Positions 1-12,411 of a stretch of DNA of 64,000 nt are shown here, in pieces. The translations under genes and the position numbers were made by a program. The notes under the pieces were generated by a model. It was not told the origin of the DNA, searched no databases, and worked only from the letters and a program-made list of their open reading frames with translations. Every line of letters starts with the position of its first letter. The first letter of the stretch is position 1. Origin of the DNA: Lyophyllum atratum (lineage: Eukaryota > Basidiomycota > Agaricomycetes > Agaricales > Lyophyllaceae); assembly GCA_014905825.1 (NCBI GenBank), contig JACGCN010000011.1, positions 930,001 to 994,000 of the forward strand, given 5' to 3'.

Positions 1-29
1 ATTCTCAGCGACTACTCCTTATGTCTACA

Positions 30-1762
30 TTATGCCGCCTGCTTTTTCTGCAGGCCCTTCGGAAGCTCCTTCACAAACGGCAGAAACTCACGGCCTTGCA
101 TATATGGCCTCAGAACCTCAGGAACAACAAGACCCTAAACATCCGGTCAGCATACCTCCTATTGCAAAGACAATACACAAATACCTCTGGAGTCTGATAG
201 TTCTCTACAAGACAGCACAACGCACGCTCCGTCGCGCACAGCGTGCCATTCAACATGTGCACGTATACCTTTCGTGTCTGTTCCTTCGCCTTGAGCCCAC
301 ATCGAACTTCAAGCCTTCGGCTCTCTACGGGAATTCCGTAAGCATACATAGCACTTGATACCACCAGCACTTACGATAATCCGTGCAATTCGAAACCGAG
401 ACTAGCTCCTTGTACGCCCTCTGGAACGGGAACCACGCCTCCAAGTCGTACTTCTGCGCCGCCGCGAGATTCAGTGCGCCCGAGACGATACCCTCCACGC
501 GGTACCGCAGCCCAAGGCTCTGGTAGAAGCCCTCACTGTTGGCGAGCATCGTCTCAAACATCTCCCAGCTCGACTTGGGGTCCGTGATCACGAACTGCTC
601 AATCTTTTCGAACTGGTGCACGCGGAAGATGCCCCACATGTCGCGCCCGGCCGAGCCAGCCTCTTTCCGGAAACACGTCGAGTAGCCGGCGTATTTTATG
701 GGGAGCTGGGTTTCGGGGCTCTCGAACCATTCGTCCGAATGGAATGCCGATATAGGCTGTTCGGAGGTGGCGATCAGGTACTTCTCGTCGTCCGACCCAA
801 TGACCTACACAGGGAACGGTTCAACGCGTCGAGATATCATAAAATATTCCATGATTACCTTGTACAGTTCTTCGTCGAATTGATCAAGCTGTGCCGTCTT
901 CGCCATCTGATCCTTGTTCATGAAGAACGGCGGCTGGATCTTCTTGTACCCCTTCGACCTCAGGTAGTCCAGGCCGTACGAGATCAGGGCTTGGTTCAAG
1001 TCAATGCCGTCATTAGTGAGAAAGTATCCTCTGTGGCCCGCAATCTTCGCACCTAGACACAAGTTAATTCTGGGTGACGATCAATGACTCAATATATCCG
1101 GACATACCCCGATCCAGGTCCATTGCATCTAATCGCAGTAGTACTTCGTGATGCGGCAGAATATCTGGCCGCGTTGGTGGCTCCTCGGTTTCTCCTGCAG
1201 GGTGCCACGTCCGTAATGTAACATTATCGTCCTAAAACATCGGATGAGTGAACGCGAACCTCTCGAAATATTTTTTACTCACTTCAGTCAAGCTGATAGG
1301 CGCATTCGGTCCAACGATGTTTCCAATGGTGCCCGCCTTCTTCCTCATCAAGATTTCAAATTCCTTGGACTCCTTCTTCTTAGCCTCTACTTCAGCATCT
1401 ATTACTTTCTTTGCTGCTACAAGATCTTCCGCCGATTCTTTCACCTACATTTCACATCATTATCGCCGTATCATTATAGTGTAGCAAGGCGTACCTTCAT
1501 CTTCGCCGCGATCTGTTTCTGCACCTCCTTCACCTTTTTTCTAAGAGCATTGGTATCATAGTCCACTTGAGAGCACAAAAGCATCGTCAATCCGCCGTAA
1601 ACTCATACCAAGCCGATGTCAACGTACTTTTCACCCAGTCGCTATACATCTGAATGATCTCGTCGACGAGATCCACCGAGTGGCCTCGTTTCCGCTGCGA
1701 CTCGCGGATCTCCTCTGCATTCCCCCCTTTGCTGTCGATGAAACTGGTAATGTCAAGAGTCA
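30..1762 (-). CDS. Cytosolic seryl-tRNA synthetase
   Basis: Class II aminoacyl-tRNA synthetase that charges tRNA-Ser with serine in the cytoplasm. The start is the ATG at 1762 ([14 protein letters not shown]), the usual N-terminus of eukaryotic SerRS. A coiled-coil tRNA-binding arm follows (exons around 1232-1690). The catalytic core carries motif 2 ([10 protein letters not shown], near 600-635) and the serine-binding segment SVSNCTDY followed by QSRRLEVR. The last introns are clear: 325-374 interrupts NCTDYQ|SRR, and another follows the codons for ENYQTPE, after which [12 protein letters not shown] and a lysine-rich tail (LQKKQAA) end at the TAA at 30-32. About eight exons and roughly 460 residues, the normal family length. 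Family identity is certain; the boundaries of the central exons (1060-1230) were not resolved individually. Confidence 0.93.
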
Positions 1763-2201
1763 TGGTGGTATAGATTGAAGTAACCTGTGCTTGATACCCT
1801 CAAAATCACTACAGAACTTGACTCGATCAAATTATCGATTATACCATTATGTAAGCGAGATAAGATTGGTAGGACGATTGACACGTTGCCGCCGGGCCGG
1901 GATTATTTTTTCATCCTCCCTTGGCATCGCCGAAGGCCTCGATTATTAAATCTGGGTCTCTACGACGTATACAGAACTCCCTGTACAGTCTCTCCAATCC
2001 TATCCCCCACAGAGCGATTTATCGGACCACCCATGTGGACAGCAATGGGGAAATGACGGACAATCTGCCACAGGAACCAAACAAGTGCAACCTCCCCAGT
2101 CGGATCACGGTCGCGTCTGCTGTCACATTCCCCTTGGCTCTTCTTTCCTCAATTACTCCCCAGGCCACCCCTGCCGCACGCCCCCCCACACCGCGTCCAC
2201 A

Positions 2202-2890
2202 ATGTTCGGCTTAATTCGCAGAATCTCGCACTCCGTGATCCCGCGCCCGGATAGGCCCTGGGCTGACGACCGTGAGTACCGCTCCCCGTTGTGCTTACTT
2301 TTCGTTCAAAAAAACGCGTGCTGATTTTTCCGGGCGCGTCTTTTTGGCCCTACTTTGGTGATCTAGCAACATCGAATGCACCGCAAAAGGGGCGGAAGCG
2401 GCGCTTGAGCTCGACGGAGCCAGAGGCGGATGCGGACGCGGAGGAGTCGATGAAGAAGAGGATCAGAGGGGAGAGCACTGCGTCGTCGGTGCCGGATTCG
2501 GTGGACGCGGGCACGCCGCAGGTGGAGTCGACGGCGGTCAAGGAGGTTACGCTTGGCGTGAAGGAGGTGGAGCTGGCCGATTCTGGGGCGGATGTAGCGC
2601 CAGAGGCCGTCCCTCTGCCGGAGGAGGAGTCTGGTGAATTGGACGAGCCAGCATCGGCGTCTACGCCCCCGCCTGAGGCTGAGGTGGATGATAACGCGTC
2701 TTCGGTGAATGAGGAGCCCAGTGATTCGCTGGTGAACGGCAGAGATGCCGATGCACCGTCAGAGGACGCACAAGGGGAGGAGACAGCTGCGGTCCAGGAG
2801 AAGAAGGCTTCAGTCGCTGCGACAAAACCCGAGAAAAAGACGAAGGCGCCTGCAGAAACGACACAGGACGACTCACCGACTACTGAGTAG
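2202..2890 (+). CDS. Small acidic, low-complexity hypothetical protein
   Basis: Two exons, 2202-2271 and 2367-2890, joined through a GTGAGT...TAG intron that keeps frame (WADD-P-TSNAPQKG). The first exon encodes MFGLIRRISHSVIPRPDRPW. The rest is rich in Glu, Asp, Ala, Ser and Pro, with a basic patch (KGRKRR) just after the splice and a second (MKKRIRG) soon after, and a Lys-rich C-terminus ending at the TAG at 2888-2890. About 197 residues, apparently disordered apart from the N-terminus. The KRR-type patches could be nuclear-localisation signals, but that is inference. I do not recognise a family. It is divergent to the SerRS gene (starts about 440 bp apart), so the two may share a promoter region. 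Confidence 0.72.
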
Positions 2891-4102
2891 CCTACGACGC
2901 GGACACGAGATCTCACCACGATTTATATGATTCGAACCAAGAATCGGATACCCTGGAGATATAAACACCCAGCTTGTTGTTCTACTAACTACTATCATTA
3001 CTCACTTTGTATCATTTCCCCTGCTACGCCCGCCGCCGTTTGTATACCACGATGGTTATCCGGTTTTTTTCATAACGATATCCACTCCCTCGTCGCACTC
3101 CACGAATTTATTTCCCTTATTTTTATGATCCCCGCACATCGCACATTGCTTTTGTCCTACCCTCCTCTGTGTATATAACCATGCTCTCGAGGACTCTGGA
3201 TCATTGATAAACGACGAACTAGTATACAGGCCGGAACTTGGGAGGGCTTGCTATCCGCACTACCACCACGTACTATCACTAACGATCGTTTGATCTCCCT
3301 TCCCATCCCCAGCAACCTCCTTGCTGCTCTCGAATCTGGCCGCATAGAGTCAGAACATACCAGGAACGCTCATGCACGAGACCGGACGTTTCGTAAAGGT
3401 TCCAACCGCCTCCCATTGATGTAGGCCATCATCCGAGTTAGTTTTGGATGAAACTTTGACTCCATGACGGTCTATGAGCACTCCAGTCGGTTACACCAAT
3501 CGCAAACGCCCCTTTCGCGTGTGCGCGATACGAAACAATGTCAATAACGCTTGGACCTAGATGGACCTACAAGCTGGCTACTTGACCTCGAGGATGAAGC
3601 ATGTTGATGGGATGATCAAATGAAATTCTTCCTCGGTGAACATGGGGACTTGATCATTGTAGACCCCGTATAGTTTGGATATCCAACTCACCTACGATGC
3701 TTTTAGCGTCCACAGAGGAGATGGATAGTGTGGACAGTGGCCAGGAGTGTATTTCCATCTTCGCACGGCGGTTCGTGCACTATACTTAGGGTCCGGAGAA
3801 GCAAGCGTCAGAACGTTTGACTGCTGTAATGCACCTGGCTATATCCTGGCGGAACATGTCTATCGTGCATCACCCTATCTTGGCAGACTTCCGGGCCTGC
3901 AACGCTAAACTATCTGCACCTGAATGATCGAAACGACCTGCCACCGGCATCGCGGTCCTACATGCGGACTCGCAGCGGGTCTCCCTATATAACCCCACCG
4001 ACATACGTACGTTTCCATTTCCCTCTTGACACTACACCTCCTTAGTATCCCCGACCCAACGCAGTCTGAGGCCTAGGATCGGTAAGAACGCCTCGTATCG
4101 CA
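2891..4102. other. Intergenic region, no gene seen
   Basis: About 1.2 kb between two plus-strand genes. Only short, unconvincing open frames occur and none shows family motifs or codon-like structure. A run reading ctccctatataacc near 3981, about 110 bp before the next start codon, is a plausible TATA-type core promoter for the gene at 4103. Confidence 0.5.
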
Positions 4103-6163
4103 ATGCTCGACTTCCTCTCCCGCTGGCTTCCAAAGGCCAAGTCGTCCACTGACGGCCAGGACGACGACTCGGAGGCACCAGGCCTGCCGCCTCCTGTCGT
4201 CGCGGACAAGCCCAAGCCCAAGTGGAGAGGCCGCGATCTGCAGCTCGCCACCAGCGCTATCAGCTACCCTATCCCGCGGTCGTCGCCAAACTCTCTCACC
4301 GGGTTCGATGCCCTCGACCAGCGCAGTCAATGGCCGTACCAGTATTCCCTCCCCAGCCCGACTCGTTCGACTCGTTCTGGGCCATCCAACGTCGCCTGGA
4401 TCGATTCTTCGCAAGCTGAAGAAGACGAAGACGACGAGAACGACGAGCGAGCGTTCCCAGTGACGCTTCCACAGTCTGTACCACCTGCGGTGATCAGGTT
4501 ACCGTCACAGACCAAACTTCATCCTATCGGCCGGTCCGCCTCTTCCCCTCCAGCTTCACCCGCATACGACTCCTCTTCGTCGTCCTCGTCATCTTTCTCG
4601 GGGATACCATCACCGAAGTGGAACCTGAAACTCAACACGAACCCTTTTTTCTCGCAAAGCACCCATTCCTTGCGCCTCGACTCCAACCCGTACACTACTG
4701 CTGCTTCCGACGTGTATGGACATGCATACAGCTATCCCCTGGCAAAGCAGCTGTCTCCCATAGCGGAGCAGGACTATTTCTCCCCTACCTCGTTGCGCAA
4801 TACAAGACTGCTACCTAGTAGTTCTGGGCTCAATGAGTCGACGCCCTCTGTGACCTACTCTATTTCCAATGCCACGAACGCCAGTCCGGGCGGTTCGCAG
4901 AACTCCGAGATCACACGTACGTGGCGCACCTCCGCCTTTCATTTCATTTCCCACTTCCAAACATGCTAATCTTACTACCTCTGAGCAGGCCCCTCGCCGA
5001 GCTACTCCCTATCACACCCCTTCATCACGCGCCAGTTGAACAGAACCATATCACAGAGTTCCTCGCGAACACATGTCTCCACGGAGGCACCTTCACTCCC
5101 CCAACTCAACCTATCACCTCCTTTCCCCGGCCCACACCCCAGCCGGGATGGCACTGGGCCCCCACTACGCCCACGCCGCTCGACTATCGTGGCTATGCCT
5201 ACCATCACAGGCAGCTCCGAGTCGGGGGCCTATATCGACGACGAGTACGGCGGCGATGAGGATCTGGAGTCGCTCCATGCCGAGAGCTTCGTCACCGCCA
5301 GTGACGACATGCCATCCGGCCCCGCTCGCGACGAAATGGACATCGCAGACGTCTCCTTGGTCTCAGAGGCCAGCGGGCGTAGTCAAGATGTCGCGGCAAC
5401 TCCAACAGCCGGTGTGCCTCCTTCAGTGCATTCCGGTGTGCCGTCTGCCTCTGAGTCATTCATTGGCCGCAGGTGGGAGCGTGATGCAGCCCTCGGCTCT
5501 GGCGTCGTGACCTTCCGCACGAAGCGCCCATGGATCTCGTCCACGCCCGCCTTCTGGGCGTTCTGGCTGGGCTTCGTCTGCCCCTTCCTCTGGCTCATCG
5601 GCGGGTGGCACTTCACCCGCTTTGGCGAGCAGCCACCGCGTCTCACATTCTGGGAGTTCTATTTCAATACAAGGTACTGGAAACAGAAGTTCTGCATGGG
5701 GAAGCGCCAGAAGACGCAAGCTGGCGGGACGGCTGCTACTCCTGAGCAGCCGGTGCGGCAGCAACATAGGCTGCCGAGGTGGGTGACCGAGAAGCAGAGC
5801 TCGGACGATGGGAGGATGAGGCTGCAGGACCCCAAGCGGTCGCTGCGCGGTATCTCGTTTGGGTATCCATTCATTCCTCGCCCCGTGCCGATACGCAGAA
5901 GCGTCATCGTGTCGGAGGTGTGGTGCATGCGTGCAACTAAGCGGATTATTAGTGTGCTCGAGAAGCCTAATCGGCTCTTTGACCACTTTTATGGTGTGAA
6001 GCTGAGAGAGGTGAGGGGAAGGCCGGAGTCGGGGAGGAGGGTGTTTGACCCGTGGATCCAAAGGTGTCGGTATGCGTTTTGCTATGGTTTGATTTTGCTT
6101 TGCGTCGGACTCTGCAGTGCCTGCACATATTTAATTGTATTCAATACGCGGCAGCTTCGGTGA
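4103..6163 (+). CDS. Serine/proline-rich membrane protein of unknown function
   Basis: Two exons (4103-4916 and 4989-6163) separated by a 72-nt GTACGT...CAG intron; the phase fits (IT-R-PSPSYSLSH). Predicted 662 residues. The first 400 or so are Ser/Pro-rich and probably disordered, with acidic stretches (EEDEDDENDE) and a poly-Ser run. The C-terminal part contains two hydrophobic segments, one starting PAFWAFWLGFVCPFLWLIGG (about residue 475) and one near the end (YGLILLCVGLCSACTYLIVF), with a conserved-looking cytosolic-type stretch rich in Arg/Lys between them. The arrangement suggests a two-pass integral membrane protein with a long soluble N-terminus. I do not recognise the family; such architectures are common as uncharacterised proteins in Agaricomycetes. 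Confidence 0.8.
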
Positions 6164-6702
6164 TATACTAGCATATTCCTCATGAAGTTCTACTCCATGT
6201 AGCAAGAGGAAAGTTCGCGCTCTCCTCTTGCTACATCAACATAGACTTTCCGATTGACGAGAAGTGCAGATTCGTGGGTGGCCAGCCTGGGGATCATGGG
6301 AAAACATCTATGGCTGTTTCAATTTGACTCAATGCGCTGCTTCCAAGATCAGCTCTTCCACCGCGATGTGGTAATTATAGTCTGTAATGCCCAGAGGTGT
6401 TCGCAACAACAATCTCAACCTCGCTCTTGTTAGATATCCTTCCATTCAACAAAGGCAGGTGACAGCTGCCTGTTGCGCCACATGCCGCAAGTAAGACGTA
6501 CGTCCCCGTACCGATGCTCCATGATATTCCATTGCATGTTAGTTGTATCGAAAGACAAGAGGAGAAAGGTCAACTAGGTATGAGGTACACGATACAAATG
6601 TGAGGTATAAATAATGCTGCAGAGTACGATAATAAGTAACGAAACAACGCCGACAAAACAAGAGAGATAATACAAGAGAACAGGGAAAGGACGTCGCCCG
6701 CA
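6164..6702. other. Convergent intergenic region
   Basis: About 540 bp between the plus-strand membrane protein gene and the 3' end of IRE1. No coding potential seen. Both genes end here, so it should hold their 3' untranslated regions. A short inverted pair (tgtagcaagaggaaag near 6198 and ctctcctcttgctaca near 6220) could form a hairpin just after the membrane-protein stop codon. Confidence 0.5.
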
Positions 6703-9700
6703 TCACTCAGGCAAGTCAAAATAAGTTCTAAACATCGACTCCGTGCGCAGGCCCGTGGTGCCTACCACGGAATGGACGTGGAGGAAGAGCCGAGGGTATC
6801 GCCGTGTGAAATACGACAGGAACCCTTCTGGCATAGGTCCTAGATGTCGCTTGACGTTGTCAGGCAAGTCTTGGTAGTGGTGTTTCTAAATAAGCAAACA
6901 CCGTTGTAAGAAGGCTATGAGTGGCGACCAGCATGCAGATGACATACCTTATTACGTAGTGCACGTAGTAGATCCTGTACAGAACGTCCATCGTATTTCC
7001 GGAACTTTCCCAGGTTTTCGATAAAGATTTTATCAAGGCGCGTGTGCCAGTCGTTGCCGACGATCCCGTATGCCTCTTTTTCTAGAACAAGCAGGTAAGG
7101 ATCTTTAGGATCCCGACACATGATCTCAAACCGATCTGACGCGTCTTGCAGGAAGTTCAACCGTCGTGCAGGATCCCAGAAGAACGGATGCAAGAGACAT
7201 GTCGTCGTATCCGGCCTATCCAACGTATCCTTCAGTACAACGCCGTCACACCAGTAGAAGACAATGCGCACCGCTCATAAGCCGCGGGATCAAGCATACT
7301 CGTAATCAGATCCACCGCCTCCGCACCCTCCTCCCCAAACCTCTGCAACGCCTCTAAATTCTTCTCATTCTTCATGATATTCACCTCCCTCTCAAACCGG
7401 TCGCCGAACGGATGGCCACCATTCGTCAGCGTATAATAGAACAAACACCCCAGCGCGAAGATATCCACCGACTTCGTCAGCCTTGTCGACCTTGCCGTAC
7501 TAGGCGTCCCTGTCGCAGTACCCGTGCTCCCCCGTGACGACATCGAATGGTCATCAGATAGATCATCCAGCTTCACTTCCCCACGCAGGATCTCCGGCGC
7601 ACGCCATCCAACTGTCCCCGCCGCCATCGCCCCATGCGCGGTCGGCAAGAAGCTCGTCTGGTCGACGTCGAGCCTTTTGCATAGCCCAAAATCGGATATG
7701 AGCATCCGGTATGCGGTCTTGCCTCCAGGAGCAGCCTTCCCACTGGAAACAAGAATGTTCTGCGGTTTGATATCACGATGCACAAGCTTTAGTGCGTGTA
7801 GGTGCCGCAGCCCACTTGTGATTTGCTTCAGCGCCTTTTTGGGGTCAAAGGCGATAGCGATGTCGCGCCATTGGTCCCGATCTGGATTCTCGACGATGTC
7901 GGCCAAGGAAGCTGGGCAGAGCTCGAGGGCGATGTAAAGGAAGTTGGCATGGGCTTCTTGGTAATAGTAGCGGATGACATTGGGGTGGTCGTCGCTGTCT
8001 TGCAGAATGCTCACTTCCCTGGAGGCCAGGGTCACGAAGTCTTGCAGTAGGCGCTTGACAGCAACTGCACGGCCTTGTAGTGACCCTTGGAACACCACAG
8101 TCCCGTGTGACCCAAACCCTAGAAGAACGTCGATACGTCAGTTGGCAGTCTGATTACGGGCGAGGGAGAACCGTACCTAATATTGTCTCCGAGACAACCA
8201 ATGAAGGCGCAGCAGGTGGTGGCATCGGCGAATGGATAACCAATGAGGACACGAGTGGAGACTCGGAGCCCTTCGCCGATAATTTTTCTATGATTCCATT
8301 CGCCGCAGCGTTCTCATCCTCCCCTTCCTCCGCCTCGGGAACGGCAATACCCACTTTCTTTTTCTTGCCCCGCTTACCGCGCCTGTTCTTCCGCTTCCCA
8401 GGGGTGGCGGAGACATCATCATTGGCCCCATCTTCACGATCGCTGTCATCGCCCGTGGAGCCATTTAATTGCGTTGTGGGTTTAGGAGTATCAGGTATTG
8501 GCGTTTCCGGCGTCGCTGAAGCCAGTGGTGTTGTTGAATTAGTATCCACCGGAGTTTCGTCAGTTGTTAGGGCCGAGACCGACGCTGTCTCTTTTGGCAT
8601 TGGCAGTTCAAGCGATCGATCGGCGGTCGTGGTGTCCACCATCATGCTCCTCTTGCTCCTGCTCCTCCATTCTCTAAACCGCTTCACGCCAAACCAAAAC
8701 GAGACAATACCCAGAACCAAGGTGAACGCCGCCGCCTCCAAAGAATTCCCCCGTGCCGCCTTGGCCCACCTTCCCTCCGGATCTCCCTCCGTCGTATTCA
8801 CCGGAGCGTCCACCTCAGCCCCAGACGGAAGTCCGACTGTCCCGTTCTGGGTAGGCATAGGTAGCCTTTCCAACTGCTGTGCGCCTCCGCTTCCCGACCA
8901 CGGTCCTGGCCCGTCAAGCAGTCTCTTCAGCCGGCCCTCCTCCCCATCCCCATCTTCCAGTGGCCGAACACCGATGAGACACCGACGATCCGTGTACATC
9001 CCACTCCCCGAGCACTGGTCTCTATCCCATGCCTCCTTCTGCTCCTTGTACTTCCGTATCTTTGTGACTGAGTCGACATCCGAGGGTAGGTCGTCCGTGT
9101 CAGTTGGTTGGGATGCATCGATGAGGCGGATCTTTGAGTAGCGCTCGGGGCCACCGAATGCGACGAGAGGGAAGCGCGCGGGGCTCATGGCGAAAAGGCT
9201 GCCGGTTTCTTTGACCATTCCTACATATGCAGACTTTCGGTTGGGAAGGCGCGTGTCGGGGGTAAGGTCCGGAAGAACGTCTTCGAGATGGGGACGCGGT
9301 TGGAGCAGGACGAGGGCGTTCCGTGAATGGGGGTTTGGTTTGTGCAGGACGTCGAATATTGCGACTCTGGAGAGTATGATTATTAAAACATCCCTGAAAA
9401 ATTCAGATTAAACTGACATTGGTGAGTTGAATGGTTGTCCCCATAGCAGCTGCGAGTCGCCCTTGTCAAGAGAATCTCTTCTCGGCCTAGCCTTGAATGA
9501 CATTACCTCCCCGTTTGGGAGGCTCTGGATGTAAACATCGTCTTTCGTCCGTCGATACATTCCCTGCAGGTGGTTGTCCTTATTATTGGGCCCATACGCT
9601 GAGAAGGATAGGTTCTGGACGGGAGGTTTGGGAGCCTTTTTATCTTTGAGATGTGTGTATATTGATATGTGATAGTCTTCTCGAATAATTAGCCCCTTTA

Positions 9701-10439
9701 TACCCATCGTAAAATAAATTGGGATTGACTCACCTGTGCGACCAATGTAAACTTCCGTTGGTGTCGAAGTTGGCGGTTTGCTCCCATCCAATTCATCTAA
9801 ATCCACCTCCCCATCCTCCTCGTCGTCAAATTCATCCCATGCACATTCCGAGTTTATTGCCTTAATCTTGCCCGTCTCCAATTCGATAAGGAGCAGCGAC
9901 GTCTCCTTCCGCCCATTGAACACACGATGGCCGTCGGCTCCACTGAAAGTGAAAGGGGACATGTCGACAAGCTCAGACATGGAGAACGGGAAGCGCTGGA
10001 GCGGGCTCGTCGGTGTCGCCATGACATATATATCGCCTGACTGTGGCTCGATGACATATAGTTCCTGCGGGGTCGTTTCGTCGGTCATGTCTGGGTCATG
10101 GTCGACGTGTGTGGTGCGAACGAGGGGCGCTAGAGTTGACGGTGCGGATATGCTGGTCGAGGAAGGAAAAGAGGACATAGACCATAGGGTATGACCTGAG
10201 GTTCTGTTGAGTGCGTGGAACTTGCCATCCACCGAGGCGACGAGGACAATGTCGAGCAGATCGAGATCCCCTGTGCTTGAGCTGGCATCTGAAGTTGGCG
10301 AGATAAAGGAGTATGTGGAAGGGCGGCGCTCAGCTAGAGCCTGGGATCTGCCTGGGGCCGACCTAAGTGAAATAACCTCGGCAATGCCTGCAGTTAGGAG
10401 GGTGAATATGAATGCGAGGAGGTAGTGTAGCGAGGGCAT
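6703..10439 (-). CDS. IRE1: IRE1 unfolded-protein-response kinase/endoribonuclease
   Basis: ER transmembrane stress sensor whose RNase domain splices the HAC1/XBP1-type transcription-factor mRNA. Order seen: ER signal peptide (MPSLHYLLAFIFTLLTAGIA), luminal beta-propeller-like domain (DIVLVASVDGKFHALNR, ELYVIEPQSGDIYVM, TKDDVYIQSLPNGE), a transmembrane segment (FTLVLGIVSFWFGVKRF, near 8650-8710), and a basic linker (GKRKNRRGKRGKKKK). The kinase domain follows with GFGSHGTV, AVKRLL, HRDIKPQNIL, ISDFGLCKRL and WRAPEIL, then the KEN RNase domain (HPFFWDPARRLNFLQDASDR to the end, RTYFDLPE, stop at 6703-6705). Multiple short introns, roughly 1,100 residues. A Ser/Thr-rich insert follows WRAPEIL inside the kinase lobe. 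All named motifs look intact. A partial paralogue lies directly 5' on the same strand. Confidence 0.96.
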
Positions 10440-11873
10440 TGGCGCTCATCCCGCGCTGGGAGGGAATATGAAGGCGCAGCTGGCAGAGCAATGTTGTTGG
10501 GACGTGGTAAAGTTTTGGCAGTCAGTGGCTGTGCAACGTCAGGCTCCCACCAACGTCCACTTCCTCAGCGCTCACTATCACATTCTTTCGTTGCCGCATG
10601 TCTACGTGTACGTATCATAGTCCTTCAATGACATTCGCATGGGCCCCTATTCCCGTTCTTTCGAGACTTTTCTCCACCACAATCCTCGCCTTGTGCAAGT
10701 CATATTCACCTCGATAGCTCAGGAAAATTACAATACTCCCGAAATTTTCATTCCGGTAGCTTTTTGTGTTCCAGATCTAATATGGTAGCAGCCCCGCGAG
10801 TCGATGTATAGAAGGGACGATTACCCAATCACGGCCGTAGCTCGTCAAGCAGCCTCTTCAGGCCCCTCTCCCTCCTCCAACGGCCGAATACCAATGAGAC
10901 ACCGACGATCCGTATACATCCCGCTCCCCAAGCATTGGTCTCTCTCCCATGCCTCCATTTGTTCCTTGTAACTCCGGATCTTGGTGGCTGAATTGATGTC
11001 CGGGGGTCAGTCGTCCACGTTGGTCGCCGTGGATGCATCGCTGCCGGTCTCGGGGCCACCGATGAGGACATGCGGGAAGCGCGCGGGGCTCATGACGAAG
11101 AGGCTGCCTGTTTCTTTGACCATTCCGACAAAGGCAGACTTTCGATCGGAAAGGCGCGTGTCGGTGAGGTCCGGGAGAACGCCTTGTAGATGGGGACGCG
11201 GTTGAAGCAAGACAAGTATGTCGTCGCGCGACTCTTGAGAAGTAAGGACGTCAAATATTGTAACTCTAAGAGATGACCATCGTTAGAAGATCTCTGGAGA
11301 GAGCGAAGTAAGGACTGACATCGGTGCGTTGAAGGTACATCGCCATAGTAGCTGCGAGTCGCGTTGCCCAGCAGTCTCTCCTCCTGACCTAGCCTTGAAT
11401 GATAATATCTCCCCGCTAGGCAGACTTTGGATGTAAACATCATCTTTTGTCTGCCTATAGGCTGCTTGTGGGCGCTGATCCCGGTCAATAAATCCATACG
11501 CCGAGAACGACAAGTTCTGGACTGGAGGTTCAGAACCCGGATCGTAGGACCCTGCGTAAACTGATACATTATAGTCTTCCCAAAAAAATGAGCCCCCGCT
11601 GTTCGAAATGAATACCGCTCAACTCACCTGCGCGAGTGATACAAACTTCCGAAGGCCTCGGCGGATCTGGATTGCAGTCATCCAGGTCGTCCAAGTCCAT
11701 CGCTCCGACCCAAGCGTCCGTGTTTTGCTCCTGTACACATTTAGAATGGTATGCATGTGTGGGCTTAATTTCGCCTGTCTCTAAGTCAAGTAGCAGGAAC
11801 GATTTCGTTCTTACCCCAGTAAACACGCGATTACCCCCGGTGCTATCGTAGCTGAAAGGAGACATGTCGACAT

Positions 11874-11883
11874 CAGGAAAACC
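11874..11883. repeat. Left terminal inverted repeat of the transposon
   Basis: CAGGAAAACC, the exact reverse complement of the right end at 18328-18337. Similarity fades after CAGGAAAACC(C/T)TA. Preceded by AT, the left half of the target duplication. Confidence 0.88.
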
Positions 11884-12411
11884 CTATATACCAAACTTTG
11901 CAGCTTGGACCGATTTTACCAGAATGGAATAGAAATGGATTGAAAATGACGGGAAATGCTCAGATTGAGACCAAGGGATTTGATTGATCCAAACATGCTG
12001 AGTGAGCCCGATTAAAAGTCTGCAGCATTTCATCCTTGGAAATTTTCGTCAACAGAAAGCAATGACAAGGTTTTGTCAATTCTCCGCATGTATAATGTTA
12101 TGTACAACATACAAATTGCATACAAATGTGCCAACTTGGATCACGAGAGCTCACGATGGAAGGATTACAACGATTTATTATGCTAGAAGAGCACGAGCCA
12201 TTGGGCAAGTGTACGAGTCCGTGGTACTGTAGATTAAATGAAACTATGTACACTAGAAATGAAGGCAATTATGGTAGGAGGGGCAAGATATTAGGGGTGT
12301 AAACAGTAATGAGCGACGCTTGAGGTGAGTAATACTATGGGACAAGAACACAACCATTAAATCTGACAAGATTACAATCCATAGGGTATAAGGGTATGGG
12401 TTATATATAGC

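Noticed and set aside
2350..2919. Ser-rich minus-strand frame
   Set aside because: Antisense shadow of the acidic protein at 2202-2890.
8080..9141. 353-codon plus-strand frame across IRE1
   Set aside because: Antisense to the IRE1 transmembrane and linker exon, which has clear homology; no features of its own.
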